From Myxococcales bacterium 68-20 (GTDB taxonomy: Bacteria; Myxococcota_A; Polyangia; Polyangiales; Polyangiaceae): DNA of 64,000 nucleotides. Shown piece after piece: positions 36,914-44,361 of the stretch. Positions within the stretch are counted from its first letter, which is position 1, and the number at the start of each line of letters is the position of its first letter. The notes below the pieces were generated by a model that made no database searches, had not been told where the DNA came from, and saw nothing but the letters and a program-made list of their open reading frames with translations. The stretch lies in assembly GCA_001899635.1 (NCBI GenBank), contig MKVQ01000043.1:369962-433961 (forward strand), written 5' to 3'. A program made the position numbers and the translations under genes.

Positions 36914-38125
36914 TCATCGAGGCTCGATCCGCGCGACGAGCGCCTTCAAGTAGAGGCCCTCGCCGAATGCCGCCGGCACCGGATGGTCGGCGCCCTGGAA
37001 CGCGCGCTCGACGACGAGGGCGCTCACGTTCGCACGCACGGCGCCCGTCGCAAGAGCGCGCGTGAGCGCGAAGAGATCGACCGCCGCGGAGCAGGAGCAC
37101 AGGACGAGCAACCCTCCGGGCTTCGTCGCACGGCATCCGAGCTCGGCGAGCTTGGAGTACATCACGAGCGCTTGCTCACGCGCGCTCCGCGTGGGTGCGA
37201 GGCGAGGCGGGTCGACGATCGTGAGATCGTACGCGCCATGCGCGTCCTGCATCACCCGCCGCGCGTCAGCGCGCTCGAAGCGCATGCGATCGATGAGACC
37301 GTTCGCGCGGGCGTTCTCAGCGCCGATCTCGATCGCGAGCGCGCTCTCGTCCACGCTCGTCACTTCGGCGCCGGCGCGGGCAGCGGCGAGGCCGAACGCA
37401 CCAACGTACGAATACGCATCGAGCACGCGCTTGGGTTTCGCATCGGCGCTCGGCGTGCCCGCGAGCACCTCGATTCGCCCACGGAGCTCGCGCTGATCGA
37501 AGTAGAAGCCGGTCTTCTGTCCGATCTCGAGCGGGATCGACCAGCGGAGACCGCGCTCGCTGAACTCGAATCGGTTCACGTCCACGGAGCCGCGGACGAC
37601 ACCGCTCGCCGGAACGAAGTGCTCCGCCTTCGCCGAGCCGGACGGTGTGCGGTCGACGATCGCGCGAGGCTGGAGCACCTGGCCGAGCGCCTCGAGGACC
37701 ATCGCCTCCCGCTCCTTCATGCCGAACGTGAGGAACTGGACGGCGAGGACGTCCCCGAAGCGATCGACGATGAGCCCGGGGAGCTGGTCACCTTCCGCGT
37801 GGACGAGGCGGTAACCGGTCGTCTCGTCTCCGATTCCGAGCCCGAGCTGCGCGCGAGCCGCCACCGCACGCTCGAGGCGCGAGCGGAAGAACGCCGTGTC
37901 GATCGGGGTCGTCTCATCGCGGACGAGGAGGCGGACCGGGATCGCGGAGCCGGACGAGTAGAAGCCACGCCCGAGGAAATTGCCGCGAGGGTCGAGGACC
38001 TTCACCTCGTCCCCGCGCGTCGCGCCCTCCACGCGCTCGATCGCCTGCGCGTACACCCACGGGTGTCCTGCCCAGATCGGCTGGACATGCCCCGGCTTGA
38101 GCCGAACCGTTGCCAATGCTTTCAC
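36914..38125 (-). CDS. RlmI-type class I rRNA methyltransferase with PUA domain
   Basis: A 403-residue protein from GTG 38125, preceded by GGAGAGAA. The N-terminal PUA-like domain has LKPGHVQPIWAGHPWVYA and EVKVLDPRGNFLGRGFYS. The central EEHD-like domain has GLIVDRFGDVLAVQFL. The SAM-binding Rossmann part has VLDAYSYVGAFGLAAARAGAEVTSVDES, DARRVMQDAHGAYDLTIVDPPRLAP (the D-PP catalytic loop) and GGLLVLCSCSAAV. RlmI methylates C5 of a 23S rRNA cytosine; the Cys in LVLCSCS is in the expected place. Upstream codons to 38347 are noise. Confidence 0.88.
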   Translation of the reverse strand: MKALATVRLKPGHVQPIWAGHPWVYAQAIERVEGATRGDEVKVLDPRGNFLGRGFYSSGSAIPVRLLVRDETTPIDTAFFRSRLERAVAARAQLGLGIGDETTGYRLVHAEGDQLPGLIVDRFGDVLAVQFLTFGMKEREAMVLEALGQVLQPRAIVDRTPSGSAKAEHFVPASGVVRGSVDVNRFEFSERGLRWSIPLEIGQKTGFYFDQRELRGRIEVLAGTPSADAKPKRVLDAYSYVGAFGLAAARAGAEVTSVDESALAIEIGAENARANGLIDRMRFERADARRVMQDAHGAYDLTIVDPPRLAPTRSAREQALVMYSKLAELGCRATKPGGLLVLCSCSAAVDLFALTRALATGAVRANVSALVVERAFQGADHPVPAAFGEGLYLKALVARIEPR

Positions 38126-38453
38126 TTCTCTCCGCCTGTCCGGCACATGGCCGTTCAGGCGTCCTTTACACGAGATCGCTGAGGTCGGAGAGCTCAGCTT
38201 CGCAACGGCCGCCGTCCCCCGCCGAGAACCTGCTGTCGTGCACACGTGAACGAGAGGACACAGCCCGCTCGGGCGCCCCCGAAAACCGCTTGGATCCAGC
38301 GGTCCGCGGCTTCTTTCCCCGTGGCACCTCCATTGCTTTGCTACCATCCTCGACAGCGGTGGATGCGCCGCCGGTCCGGAGAGAAGACCCCTCTTCTCCG
38401 CGCTCCGACCGGCTCGACACTCCTCGGCTCGTCGTCCTCAAAGGCAGGGTTTC
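38126..38453. other. Divergent intergenic region, no gene
   Basis: These 328 bases separate the RlmI-like gene (minus) from the outer-membrane protein gene (plus). Frames here are Arg/Ser/Pro noise. It should hold both promoters, but I see no convincing -35/-10 pair, operator or hairpin. Confidence 0.5.
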
Positions 38454-39302
38454 ATGAGCACGATCTTCCGGCTTCGGGCGAAGCGAATCGCCGTCTCGCT
38501 CTCCTTCGCCTCCGCGCTCGCGGTGCCTGCCATCGCGCACGCCGACGAACCGAAGAAGGACTGCGAGCCCGGAAGCTGGTTCTGCGGGGAGACGAGCTCC
38601 GGCGGGAGCAAAGAGCTCCAGCCGCTCCCGGCCGAGAGCGCGCCGGTCGAGGCGAAGCCCGTCGAAAAGACTCCGCCGCCGCCGGTCGTCGTCTACCAAC
38701 CGCCGCCTCCGACCGTGGTCGTGCAGCCGCGTGACGCTCCGCCCGCGTACTACTACGTGCCGAAGAAGGCTCCACCGAAGAAGGAGTGGGGCCTCAACCT
38801 CCACCTCGGCGGCGCGATGATGGGCAAGGGCCGCGACGGCAACGCCGGCATGGCAATGGCCGGCCTCGGCCTCCGCTTCCGTCCAATCCCGCAGGCGGCC
38901 ATCGAGGGCGACATCGATTTCGCCGGCGGCCGTGACTACAACGGCTACCGCCGCGCCGAGACGGCGTTCACGCTCAACGGGCTCGTCTTCCTGAACCCGA
39001 AGAACACGACGCAGGTCTATCTCCTCGGCGGCTTCGGCTGGTCGGGGGCGCGCGCGATCGACGATCGCGAGGGCTTCGACAAGGTCGAGTACAACTACGG
39101 CTACTTCGGCGTCCAAGCCGGTATCGGCCTCGAGTTCCGCCTCTCGAAGGTCGTCGCGCTCAACGTCGACCTCCGCGGCCTCATCCGCGGCCGCGTCGAC
39201 GACCACCGCCGCCGCCACCCCGAGTTCGTCTCGGGCGACGGCAAGTCGACCAACACGTCGGGTGCCGGCCTCCTCCAGGGCGGTCTCACCTTCTACTGGT
39301 GA
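38454..39302 (+). CDS. Probable outer-membrane beta-barrel protein
   Basis: A 282-residue exported protein. The signal peptide (MSTIFRLRAKRIAVSLSFAS..AHA-D, about 1-31) is followed by a Cys pair (C37, C44), a Pro-rich linker with PPPPVVVYQPPPPTVVVQP, then a strand-rich domain (about 115-282). Alternating hydrophobic strands include WGLNLHLGGAMMG, AGMAMAGLGLRFRP, FTLNGLVFLNP, VYLLGGFGWSG, YFGVQAGIGLEFRL and a C-terminal GLTFYW ending in an aromatic residue, as in outer-membrane barrels. I do not recognise a specific family. It is plus strand and 84 bases ahead of lnt. Confidence 0.7.
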   Translation: MSTIFRLRAKRIAVSLSFASALAVPAIAHADEPKKDCEPGSWFCGETSSGGSKELQPLPAESAPVEAKPVEKTPPPPVVVYQPPPPTVVVQPRDAPPAYYYVPKKAPPKKEWGLNLHLGGAMMGKGRDGNAGMAMAGLGLRFRPIPQAAIEGDIDFAGGRDYNGYRRAETAFTLNGLVFLNPKNTTQVYLLGGFGWSGARAIDDREGFDKVEYNYGYFGVQAGIGLEFRLSKVVALNVDLRGLIRGRVDDHRRRHPEFVSGDGKSTNTSGAGLLQGGLTFYW

Positions 39303-39386
39303 GCCGCGGCCAGGAAGCGAGACGTGCCGCCGCGTAGGTGCGGCCAGCGAATGCACGCCCCGGACGAAGGACACTAGAATCGCTCC

Positions 39387-40982
39387 GTGTCCTTCGTTCG
39401 CAAGCGTCGCGGCGTCCTTCTCGCAGGAGCGAGCGGCCTCGTCTTCGCCGCCTCGACGCCGCCGACCGACTTCCAGTCTGGGATCCTGCTCGGGCTCGCG
39501 GGGTTCGCGCTCGCGCTGAAGCTGCCGGGACCGGAGGACGCGAAGAAGGTCGTCCGTGCAGGCGCGTCGCGCGGCTTCTTCTTCGGGCTCGCAGCGAACC
39601 TCGTCGCGCTTCGGTTCGTGCCCGAGGTGCTCGCGCGTTTCACGCCGCTGCCGGCGGTCGCGAACTGGCTCGCGCTCGTGCTCCTCTCGGCGGCGCAGGC
39701 GCTGCCTTGGGCGATCGGCGGCGCGCTCGCGGCGTGGCTCGCTCGTCCGAAGGACGGCGCGCAACGGCCAAAGGTGCCCGGCTTCCTCGCGTTCGGGGCC
39801 GGACTCTACGCAGTGACCTTCGTTCCCGCCGTGTTCCCGTGGACGCCCGCCGGAGGCCTCGCGCACTGGCCGGTCCTGCTCCAGACCGCAGAGCTCGTCG
39901 GAGAGCGCGGGACGACCTTCCTCGTCGCGAGCGCGTGCGGGCTCGTCGCCGACGGCATCGCGCAGACGAGCCGCGGCGGAGCGCGAGCGCGAGCGAGACC
40001 GCTCGTGTTCGCGGCCGCCCTCTTCGGCCTGCTCGCGATCTACGGCACGCTCCGGATGCGCGCCGTCGAAGCAGCGCGCGCCGGCGCTCCGCGGGCGACG
40101 GTCGCGCTCCTCCAGCCGGACTTCGACGCGACGTTCCGGTGGGAAGAACATCGAGCGACGCTGATGATGGATCGCCTGAGCGCGCTGACGAAACGCGCGG
40201 AGGAGAGCGGCGCCATCCTCACGGTGTGGCCCGAGTCGGCGTACCCGTACACGCTCGCGCACGGAGTGAAGAGCTCGCCTCACGGCAATCGCGCAGTGCT
40301 TCAGCAAGGCGTGCGCGGCCCCGTGCTCACGGGCGCCTACCTCACGAAGGGAGGAGGCCTCGGGACGAACTCGGCGATCCTCGTCCTTCCGAACGGCTCG
40401 ATCGGTCCGTCGTACGACAAGCGTCACCTGCTTTGGTTCGGCGAGACCGTGCCCTTCGCGGACACGTTCCCGATCCTTCGCCAGATCTTTGCGCGCGGCA
40501 CGGGACTCGCGCCCGGCACCGAGAGCGTGGCGCTCCGAACGGGCCCGATCGTCGCGACGGTCCTCAACTGCTACGAGGACACGCTCCCGCAGGCCGGACG
40601 CGAGGCGATGGAGGAGCGACCGAATCTGCTCGTCAACGTGACGAACGACGCGTGGTTCGCTGGCAGCGCCGAGGGCGAGCTGCACCTTCGCCTCGCCGTC
40701 CTTCGCTCGATCGAGGCGCGGCGTGATCTCGTCCGCGCCGTCAACCGCGGGCCGACGTCATGGGTCGACGCCGCGGGCCGGGTCGTCGCGCGGAGAGACC
40801 CGACGCCGGGCCTCGGACCGTCACCGCCGCTGCTCGCCGACGTGGCGCTCCTCGACGCGCCCGTCACGCCGTACACACGCTACGGTGATGCGCCCCTCGC
40901 GGCGCTCCTCGTCGCGACACTGGCGCTGCCGGCGCTACGTCGCCGCTCGGCTCGATCACCCGACGGGCGGAGCGCCACGTAG
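39387..40982 (+). CDS. lnt: Apolipoprotein N-acyltransferase Lnt
   Basis: A 531-residue inner-membrane enzyme that adds the third acyl chain to lipoproteins. About six membrane spans in the first 225 residues are followed by a nitrilase-like periplasmic domain. The catalytic triad is visible: Glu283 in TVWPESAYPY, Lys345 in YDKRHLLWFGE and Cys395 in VLNCYED. NVTNDAWFAGSAEGELHLRLAVLRSIEARR is the family signature region. A last span (about 505-520) ends the protein. The start is GTG at 39387. The window encodes many lipoproteins that could be its substrates. Confidence 0.93.
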   Translation: MSFVRKRRGVLLAGASGLVFAASTPPTDFQSGILLGLAGFALALKLPGPEDAKKVVRAGASRGFFFGLAANLVALRFVPEVLARFTPLPAVANWLALVLLSAAQALPWAIGGALAAWLARPKDGAQRPKVPGFLAFGAGLYAVTFVPAVFPWTPAGGLAHWPVLLQTAELVGERGTTFLVASACGLVADGIAQTSRGGARARARPLVFAAALFGLLAIYGTLRMRAVEAARAGAPRATVALLQPDFDATFRWEEHRATLMMDRLSALTKRAEESGAILTVWPESAYPYTLAHGVKSSPHGNRAVLQQGVRGPVLTGAYLTKGGGLGTNSAILVLPNGSIGPSYDKRHLLWFGETVPFADTFPILRQIFARGTGLAPGTESVALRTGPIVATVLNCYEDTLPQAGREAMEERPNLLVNVTNDAWFAGSAEGELHLRLAVLRSIEARRDLVRAVNRGPTSWVDAAGRVVARRDPTPGLGPSPPLLADVALLDAPVTPYTRYGDAPLAALLVATLALPALRRRSARSPDGRSAT

Positions 40983-41090
40983 CGCGTCTCACGAAACCCG
41001 AACGTACGTAGGCTGCCGTGCCTCACCCGCTCGGCTCGAGACGCGCACGTCGAGCAGCGCTCGGCCTTCGATGCACAGCATGCGCAACAC

Positions 41091-41115
41091 CGGGCTGCGC
41101 ACCCTGCGCAGCCCG
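41091..41115 (+). terminator. Perfect 11-bp hairpin after lnt
   Basis: CGGGCTGCGCA at 41091-41101 is followed by a CCC loop and its exact reverse complement at 41105-41115. It lies 109 bases past the lnt stop and about 110 bases before the lipoprotein gene start, so it probably separates the two transcripts. No U run follows. Confidence 0.5.
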
Positions 41116-41223
41116 AGGGAGACGCACGCGCGAACCCGTGGAGTTCTCGTCGTTCGGCGCGCGGCACACGCGTTGCGACTGGTTCCGTCGCCGCGCATCT
41201 AGCGCGCGCACACGGAGGCTCCC

Positions 41224-41850
41224 TTGTTCTCTCGCATTGCTTGTTCGTCCATCGCTGTCCTCTCGTTCGCCTTGGCGGTCGTCGCCTGTAGCTCCTCGAG
41301 CCACACGACCCCCTCGCACTCCGGAAGCTCCGGAAGCTCGGGCAGCTCCGGGAGCTCGGGCAGCTCCGGAAGCTCGGGCAGCTCCGGAAGCTCGGGCAAC
41401 AGCGACAGCTGCAACGAGCCGAGCTACCCGTCGTGCACCAAAGCCGAGGTCGACGCCTACGACGGCTGCATCAAGACGAAGTGCGGCTCGATCGCGGAGG
41501 AATGTTATGGCCCCAACTACACGAGCGGGAGCTACGGCGGCGCGTGCAAGGAGATGATGGAGTGCATCGCCGCGTGCGACTGCAACGACCTCACGTGTCT
41601 CCAAAAGTGCCCCGAGCCGTCCGGAGCGTGCGGCACGTGCCTGGAGAAGGTCGCGACCTGCACGGAGCAGTGCGAGGAGCCGGCGTGCATGACGGAGCAG
41701 CCCAGCGATGGGGAGAAGTGCACGGAGCTCGCCGACTGCTGCGCCGCGATGGAGGCCGACGACGACCGCACCACGTGCGAGAAGGCGCTCGAGCTCGCCA
41801 ACGGTAACGAGGTCTCCTGCGGCGCGCTCTACGACGCTCAGTGCAAGTGA
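41224..41850 (+). CDS. Cys-rich lipoprotein with Gly-Ser repeat linker
   Basis: A 208-residue lipoprotein starting at TTG (41224), with GGAGG 5 bases upstream; no ATG or GTG in frame fits better. The signal peptide ends LAVVAC (Cys22). A linker of repeated GSSGSSGSSG follows (about 33-60). The mature part has about 20 cysteines in pairs, such as CIAACDCNDLTCLQKCPEPS and CGTCLEKVATCTEQCEEPAC, so it is probably disulfide-bonded at the surface. This type of lipoprotein is common in myxobacteria and has no known function. It converges on the HU-like gene. Confidence 0.82.
   Translation: MFSRIACSSIAVLSFALAVVACSSSSHTTPSHSGSSGSSGSSGSSGSSGSSGSSGSSGNSDSCNEPSYPSCTKAEVDAYDGCIKTKCGSIAEECYGPNYTSGSYGGACKEMMECIAACDCNDLTCLQKCPEPSGACGTCLEKVATCTEQCEEPACMTEQPSDGEKCTELADCCAAMEADDDRTTCEKALELANGNEVSCGALYDAQCK
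41319..41400 (+). repeat. 9/18-bp in-frame repeat encoding the Gly-Ser linker
   Basis: Alternating copies of GGAAGCTC(C/G) and GGCAGCTCC units run in tandem, keeping the reading frame because the period is a multiple of three. Copy-number changes would lengthen or shorten the linker without a frameshift. Confidence 0.85.
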
Positions 41851-41971
41851 TGCTTGCTCGGCGTCGCGCCGCGGAGGCACGAGCCGCCGGTGTCGATGCC
41901 GCTCGTCAATCGCGATGATCGAGCCGAGGCACCTCGCGCTCGAGGCACTCGCGCAGGACGCCAAATGCGCC

Positions 41972-42005
41972 GCGGGCGCCATTCCCTCGAAGGGAAGGCG
42001 CCCGC
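41972..42005. terminator. Bidirectional terminator between lipoprotein and HU-like genes
   Basis: GCGGGCGCC (41972-41980) pairs with GGCGCCCGC (41997-42005), and inside them TTCCCT (41982-41987) pairs with AGGGAA (41991-41996) around a CGA loop, with one unpaired A. This near-perfect 15-bp stem lies between two convergent genes. Confidence 0.75.
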
Positions 42006-42056
42006 CGCGTTCGGGACGTGAGCGTGGCCGTCAGCCCGCGCTCGCGTCGGAGGTCA

Positions 42057-42371
42057 TCACTGGATGAGGTCCTTGAGCGCCTTGAGCGCGGTCGCGCGGA
42101 CCTTCTTCGACGCCGGCTTCGCCGGGAAGTGCTGCATCTGGCCCGTGAACGGGTTGCGGCGCTCGCCCGCCGGAACGGCCTTCTTCTTGACCGTCTTGAG
42201 CTTGAGGAGCCCCGGGATCACGAACTCGCCCGGGCCGCGCGGGCCGAGCTGCTTCTTGATGAGATCCGTCAGGCCCTCAAAGACCTTGCTCACGCTCTTC
42301 TTGTCGAGCTCCGAGTACTGAGCGATCTCACCGATCACCTGGGCCTTCGTCATGCGCTTCGCAGCAGCCAT
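42057..42371 (-). CDS. HU-family DNA-binding protein
   Basis: A 104-residue histone-like protein. It has MTKAQVIGEIAQYSELDKKSV at the N-terminus (helix-turn-helix dimer core), VIPGLLKLKTVKKKAVPAGE leading into the DNA-binding arm, and the arm signature RRNPFTGQMQHFPAKPASKK, where the usual RNPxTGE/K appears as RNPFTGQ. The end RATALKALKDLIQ is a helix. HU bends DNA non-specifically and packs the nucleoid. It is slightly longer than standard 90-residue HU. AGGAGG lies 7 bases before the ATG. Confidence 0.9.
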   Translation of the reverse strand: MAAAKRMTKAQVIGEIAQYSELDKKSVSKVFEGLTDLIKKQLGPRGPGEFVIPGLLKLKTVKKKAVPAGERRNPFTGQMQHFPAKPASKKVRATALKALKDLIQ

Positions 42372-42717
42372 TGCGATTCCTCCTGTCGAACTTCAACGAC
42401 GACTTCTTGGGGTCGTGACGTCGTCCAGAATCCTTCAATCGCACCAACTCTTCCCAGCTACACGGGCGCGGAGAGGAGAAGAGAGGGGCGACAGAACCTC
42501 TTGCACCCCGCCGAGGTCCGAGCGTGGGCACGCTCGAACTTCAGCACGCAAGAATGGCTAACACCCGCTTCTCCATCCCCGCAAGGGAAATTCGAGGGCG
42601 AAAGCTCGTTTTTTTCGGTCTCTCGAGGGTGTCTCATCCCGCAACAGCCCCCCTCGCGGAGGGCCTTTTGCGGGGTCGGCCCGGAGACACGAAGCTCCCG
42701 GCTCATCATCCTTTGCG
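42372..42717 (-). promoter_or_regulatory. Structured gene-free leader between ybeY and the HU-like gene
   Basis: No gene is seen in these 346 bases. Bases 42500-42552 can fold into one long hairpin: outer CTTGC/GCAAG-type pairing, then 16 positions (42510-42525 with 42530-42545) around a GGGC/GCCC loop. Three imperfect positions are mostly G-U on the minus strand, so the minus-strand RNA folds better. A second hairpin (42638-42644 with 42668-42674, CCCGCAA/TTGCGGG with an inner CCCTC/GAGGG) lies closer to the ybeY stop and may end that transcript. The rest is presumably the HU promoter and a long 5' leader. Confidence 0.4.
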
Positions 42718-43461
42718 TTAGCGGCGAGCCTTGACGCGACGAGGTGCTTGGACTTTCTCGCCGCCAGTGGGGCGCTGGACCGTGGACCGTTTCCCGGAGA
42801 GAGCGCGTTTGGCTCCTCCCTTTGAGCGCTTCGGAACTGCCCGGGAGGCCTTGCTCTCCGGGGCCTGCGCGGGCCTGGCAGCCCGGCAGAGACGGTCCGT
42901 CTCCGCCCGCATACGGCGGTCCTCGGCGGCGGTCTGGTGGTCCCATCCGAGGAGATGAAGCAGGCCGTGAGCGAGCAGCATCGTGACCTCCTCGAGGACG
43001 CTCGCCCCACGCTCATCGGCCTGTTTCCTCGCGGTCGGAACGCTGACAATGACGTCGCCGAGAACACCGCCCGCGAGCTCGGCGAGCTCGCCCTCCTGCA
43101 TCGCGAACGCAAGCACGTCGGTCGGGCGATCTTTATCGCGATAGACTTTGTTCAATTGATGGATGCGTTTGTCGTCAGTTAGCAGGAATGAAATCTCGCG
43201 ATCCTGCAATTGAAGCTCTTCGATCATCGCTCGAATACGACGCACGATCTCCGTTCGACCGATCCCCGGATGAGGCCCTCGCTCGACCGTCAGGCTCACC
43301 TCGACGGGACGCGCGAGCGGCGGCGCGACAGGGCGCGACGCTGAAGCTCGACCTCGACTCGAGCGGGACTTCGCCGGCGACGTCGAGGGCTTCGAGGGCT
43401 TCGAGGGCACGGAACGACGGGATGAGGGTGCTGCTGCACCACGCTTGGGAGCACGCTTCAC
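42718..43461 (-). CDS. ybeY: Endoribonuclease/rRNA maturation factor YbeY
   Basis: The conserved domain (about 75 to 200 of 247 residues) starts VEVSLTVERGPHPGIG and has ISFLLTDDKRIHQLNKVYRD, DRPTDVLAFAM, LGDVIVSVPTARKQA and the zinc motif HGLLHLLGWDH with three His. YbeY processes 16S rRNA 3' ends and acts in ribosome quality control. It carries unusual extensions: about 60 basic residues before the domain (Ser/Lys/Pro-rich) and about 45 after it (PKRSKGGAKRALSGKRS). No ATG exists in the frame; I chose GTG at 43461, but GTG 43518 and TTG 43497 are possible. It is divergent from the glycosyltransferase gene. Confidence 0.85.
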   Translation of the reverse strand: MKRAPKRGAAAPSSRRSVPSKPSKPSTSPAKSRSSRGRASASRPVAPPLARPVEVSLTVERGPHPGIGRTEIVRRIRAMIEELQLQDREISFLLTDDKRIHQLNKVYRDKDRPTDVLAFAMQEGELAELAGGVLGDVIVSVPTARKQADERGASVLEEVTMLLAHGLLHLLGWDHQTAAEDRRMRAETDRLCRAARPAQAPESKASRAVPKRSKGGAKRALSGKRSTVQRPTGGEKVQAPRRVKARR

Positions 43462-43521
43462 GGCGCGGCTAGTAGGCTTTGCGCGTGCACCGGTCAACGT
43501 GCAACAGTCCCCGGGCACCGC

Positions 43522-44361
43522 ATGGGCGCGAGCACGTTCGCCAATCTCGACGAGAGCAGATCGATCCGGACCGGACCACGAGACGCGCGCGCGGGTGAGT
43601 GCCCGGCCTGGCTCGACCGTGCCTGCATCATCGTGCCTGCCTTCGACGCGGAGAACACGATCGGCAGCGTCGTCGCCGATCTCGCGCGAGCCATCCCCGA
43701 GCGCGCAGCGGCGATCATCGTGGTCGACGACGGCTCGCGCGATGCGACGGGGCGCATCGCCCGGGAGCTGGGCTGCACCGTCGTCCCGAGCGGGACGGCA
43801 GCCGACGGGACGACGAGCGACCGACCGACCGTGAACCGCGGCAAGGGCGCGGCGCTCCGCGCGGGCTTCGAGGCGGCGCTCGCCCGCGGGATGTCCGTCG
43901 CGCTCACGGTGGATGCCGACGGGCAACACCCCGCCGACGAGGCGCGGCGCGTCCTCTTCGCGACCGCCGCCGAAGCCTCGCTCGTGCTCGGTGTCCGCGA
44001 CCTCGTGCGAGACGGCGCACCTCGGGCGAACCGCTTCTCCAACGGCATCTCGAACCACTTCCTCTCTCGCTTCGCCCGCCGCCCGCTCCACGACACGCAG
44101 TGCGGTCTCCGCCGCTATCCGATCCGCGAGACGCTCGAGCTCCGCGCGTTCGGGCAGGGCTACGACTTCGAGGCCGAGGTGCTCCTCCGCGCGATCTGGT
44201 CCGGCCTCGACGTCGTCGAGGAGCCGATCCGCGTCCTCTACCCCGAGCACCGCACGACCCACTTCCGCGTCGGGCGGGATGTCCGGCGCATCATCCGAAC
44301 GGTCATCCTCACGGTCGGAGAGCACTGGATTCGGCGGGACGGGCGCCGCGGGGGCGCGTGA
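43522..44361 (+). CDS. Family 2 glycosyltransferase (dolichyl-phosphate-mannose synthase-like)
   Basis: A 279-residue GT-A enzyme without membrane spans. Motifs are CIIVPAFDAENTIGSVVADL, IIVVDDGSRDATGRIA, NRGKGAALRAGFEAAL and LTVDADGQHPADE (DxD metal site), then LHDTQCGLRRYP and GYDFEAEVLLRAIW. These fit GT2 enzymes of the polyprenyl-phosphate sugar transferase type and those in lipid or aryl-polyene type clusters. Donor and acceptor are unknown. Its stop overlaps the ATG of the C45 gene (TGATG), and that gene overlaps lolA, so the three form a coupled operon. Confidence 0.85.
   Translation: MGASTFANLDESRSIRTGPRDARAGECPAWLDRACIIVPAFDAENTIGSVVADLARAIPERAAAIIVVDDGSRDATGRIARELGCTVVPSGTAADGTTSDRPTVNRGKGAALRAGFEAALARGMSVALTVDADGQHPADEARRVLFATAAEASLVLGVRDLVRDGAPRANRFSNGISNHFLSRFARRPLHDTQCGLRRYPIRETLELRAFGQGYDFEAEVLLRAIWSGLDVVEEPIRVLYPEHRTTHFRVGRDVRRIIRTVILTVGEHWIRRDGRRGGA

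Noticed and set aside
42372-42717. 6S RNA or another named structural RNA
   Set aside because: A long hairpin is visible, but I could not match the conserved elements of 6S, SRP, RNase P or tmRNA.
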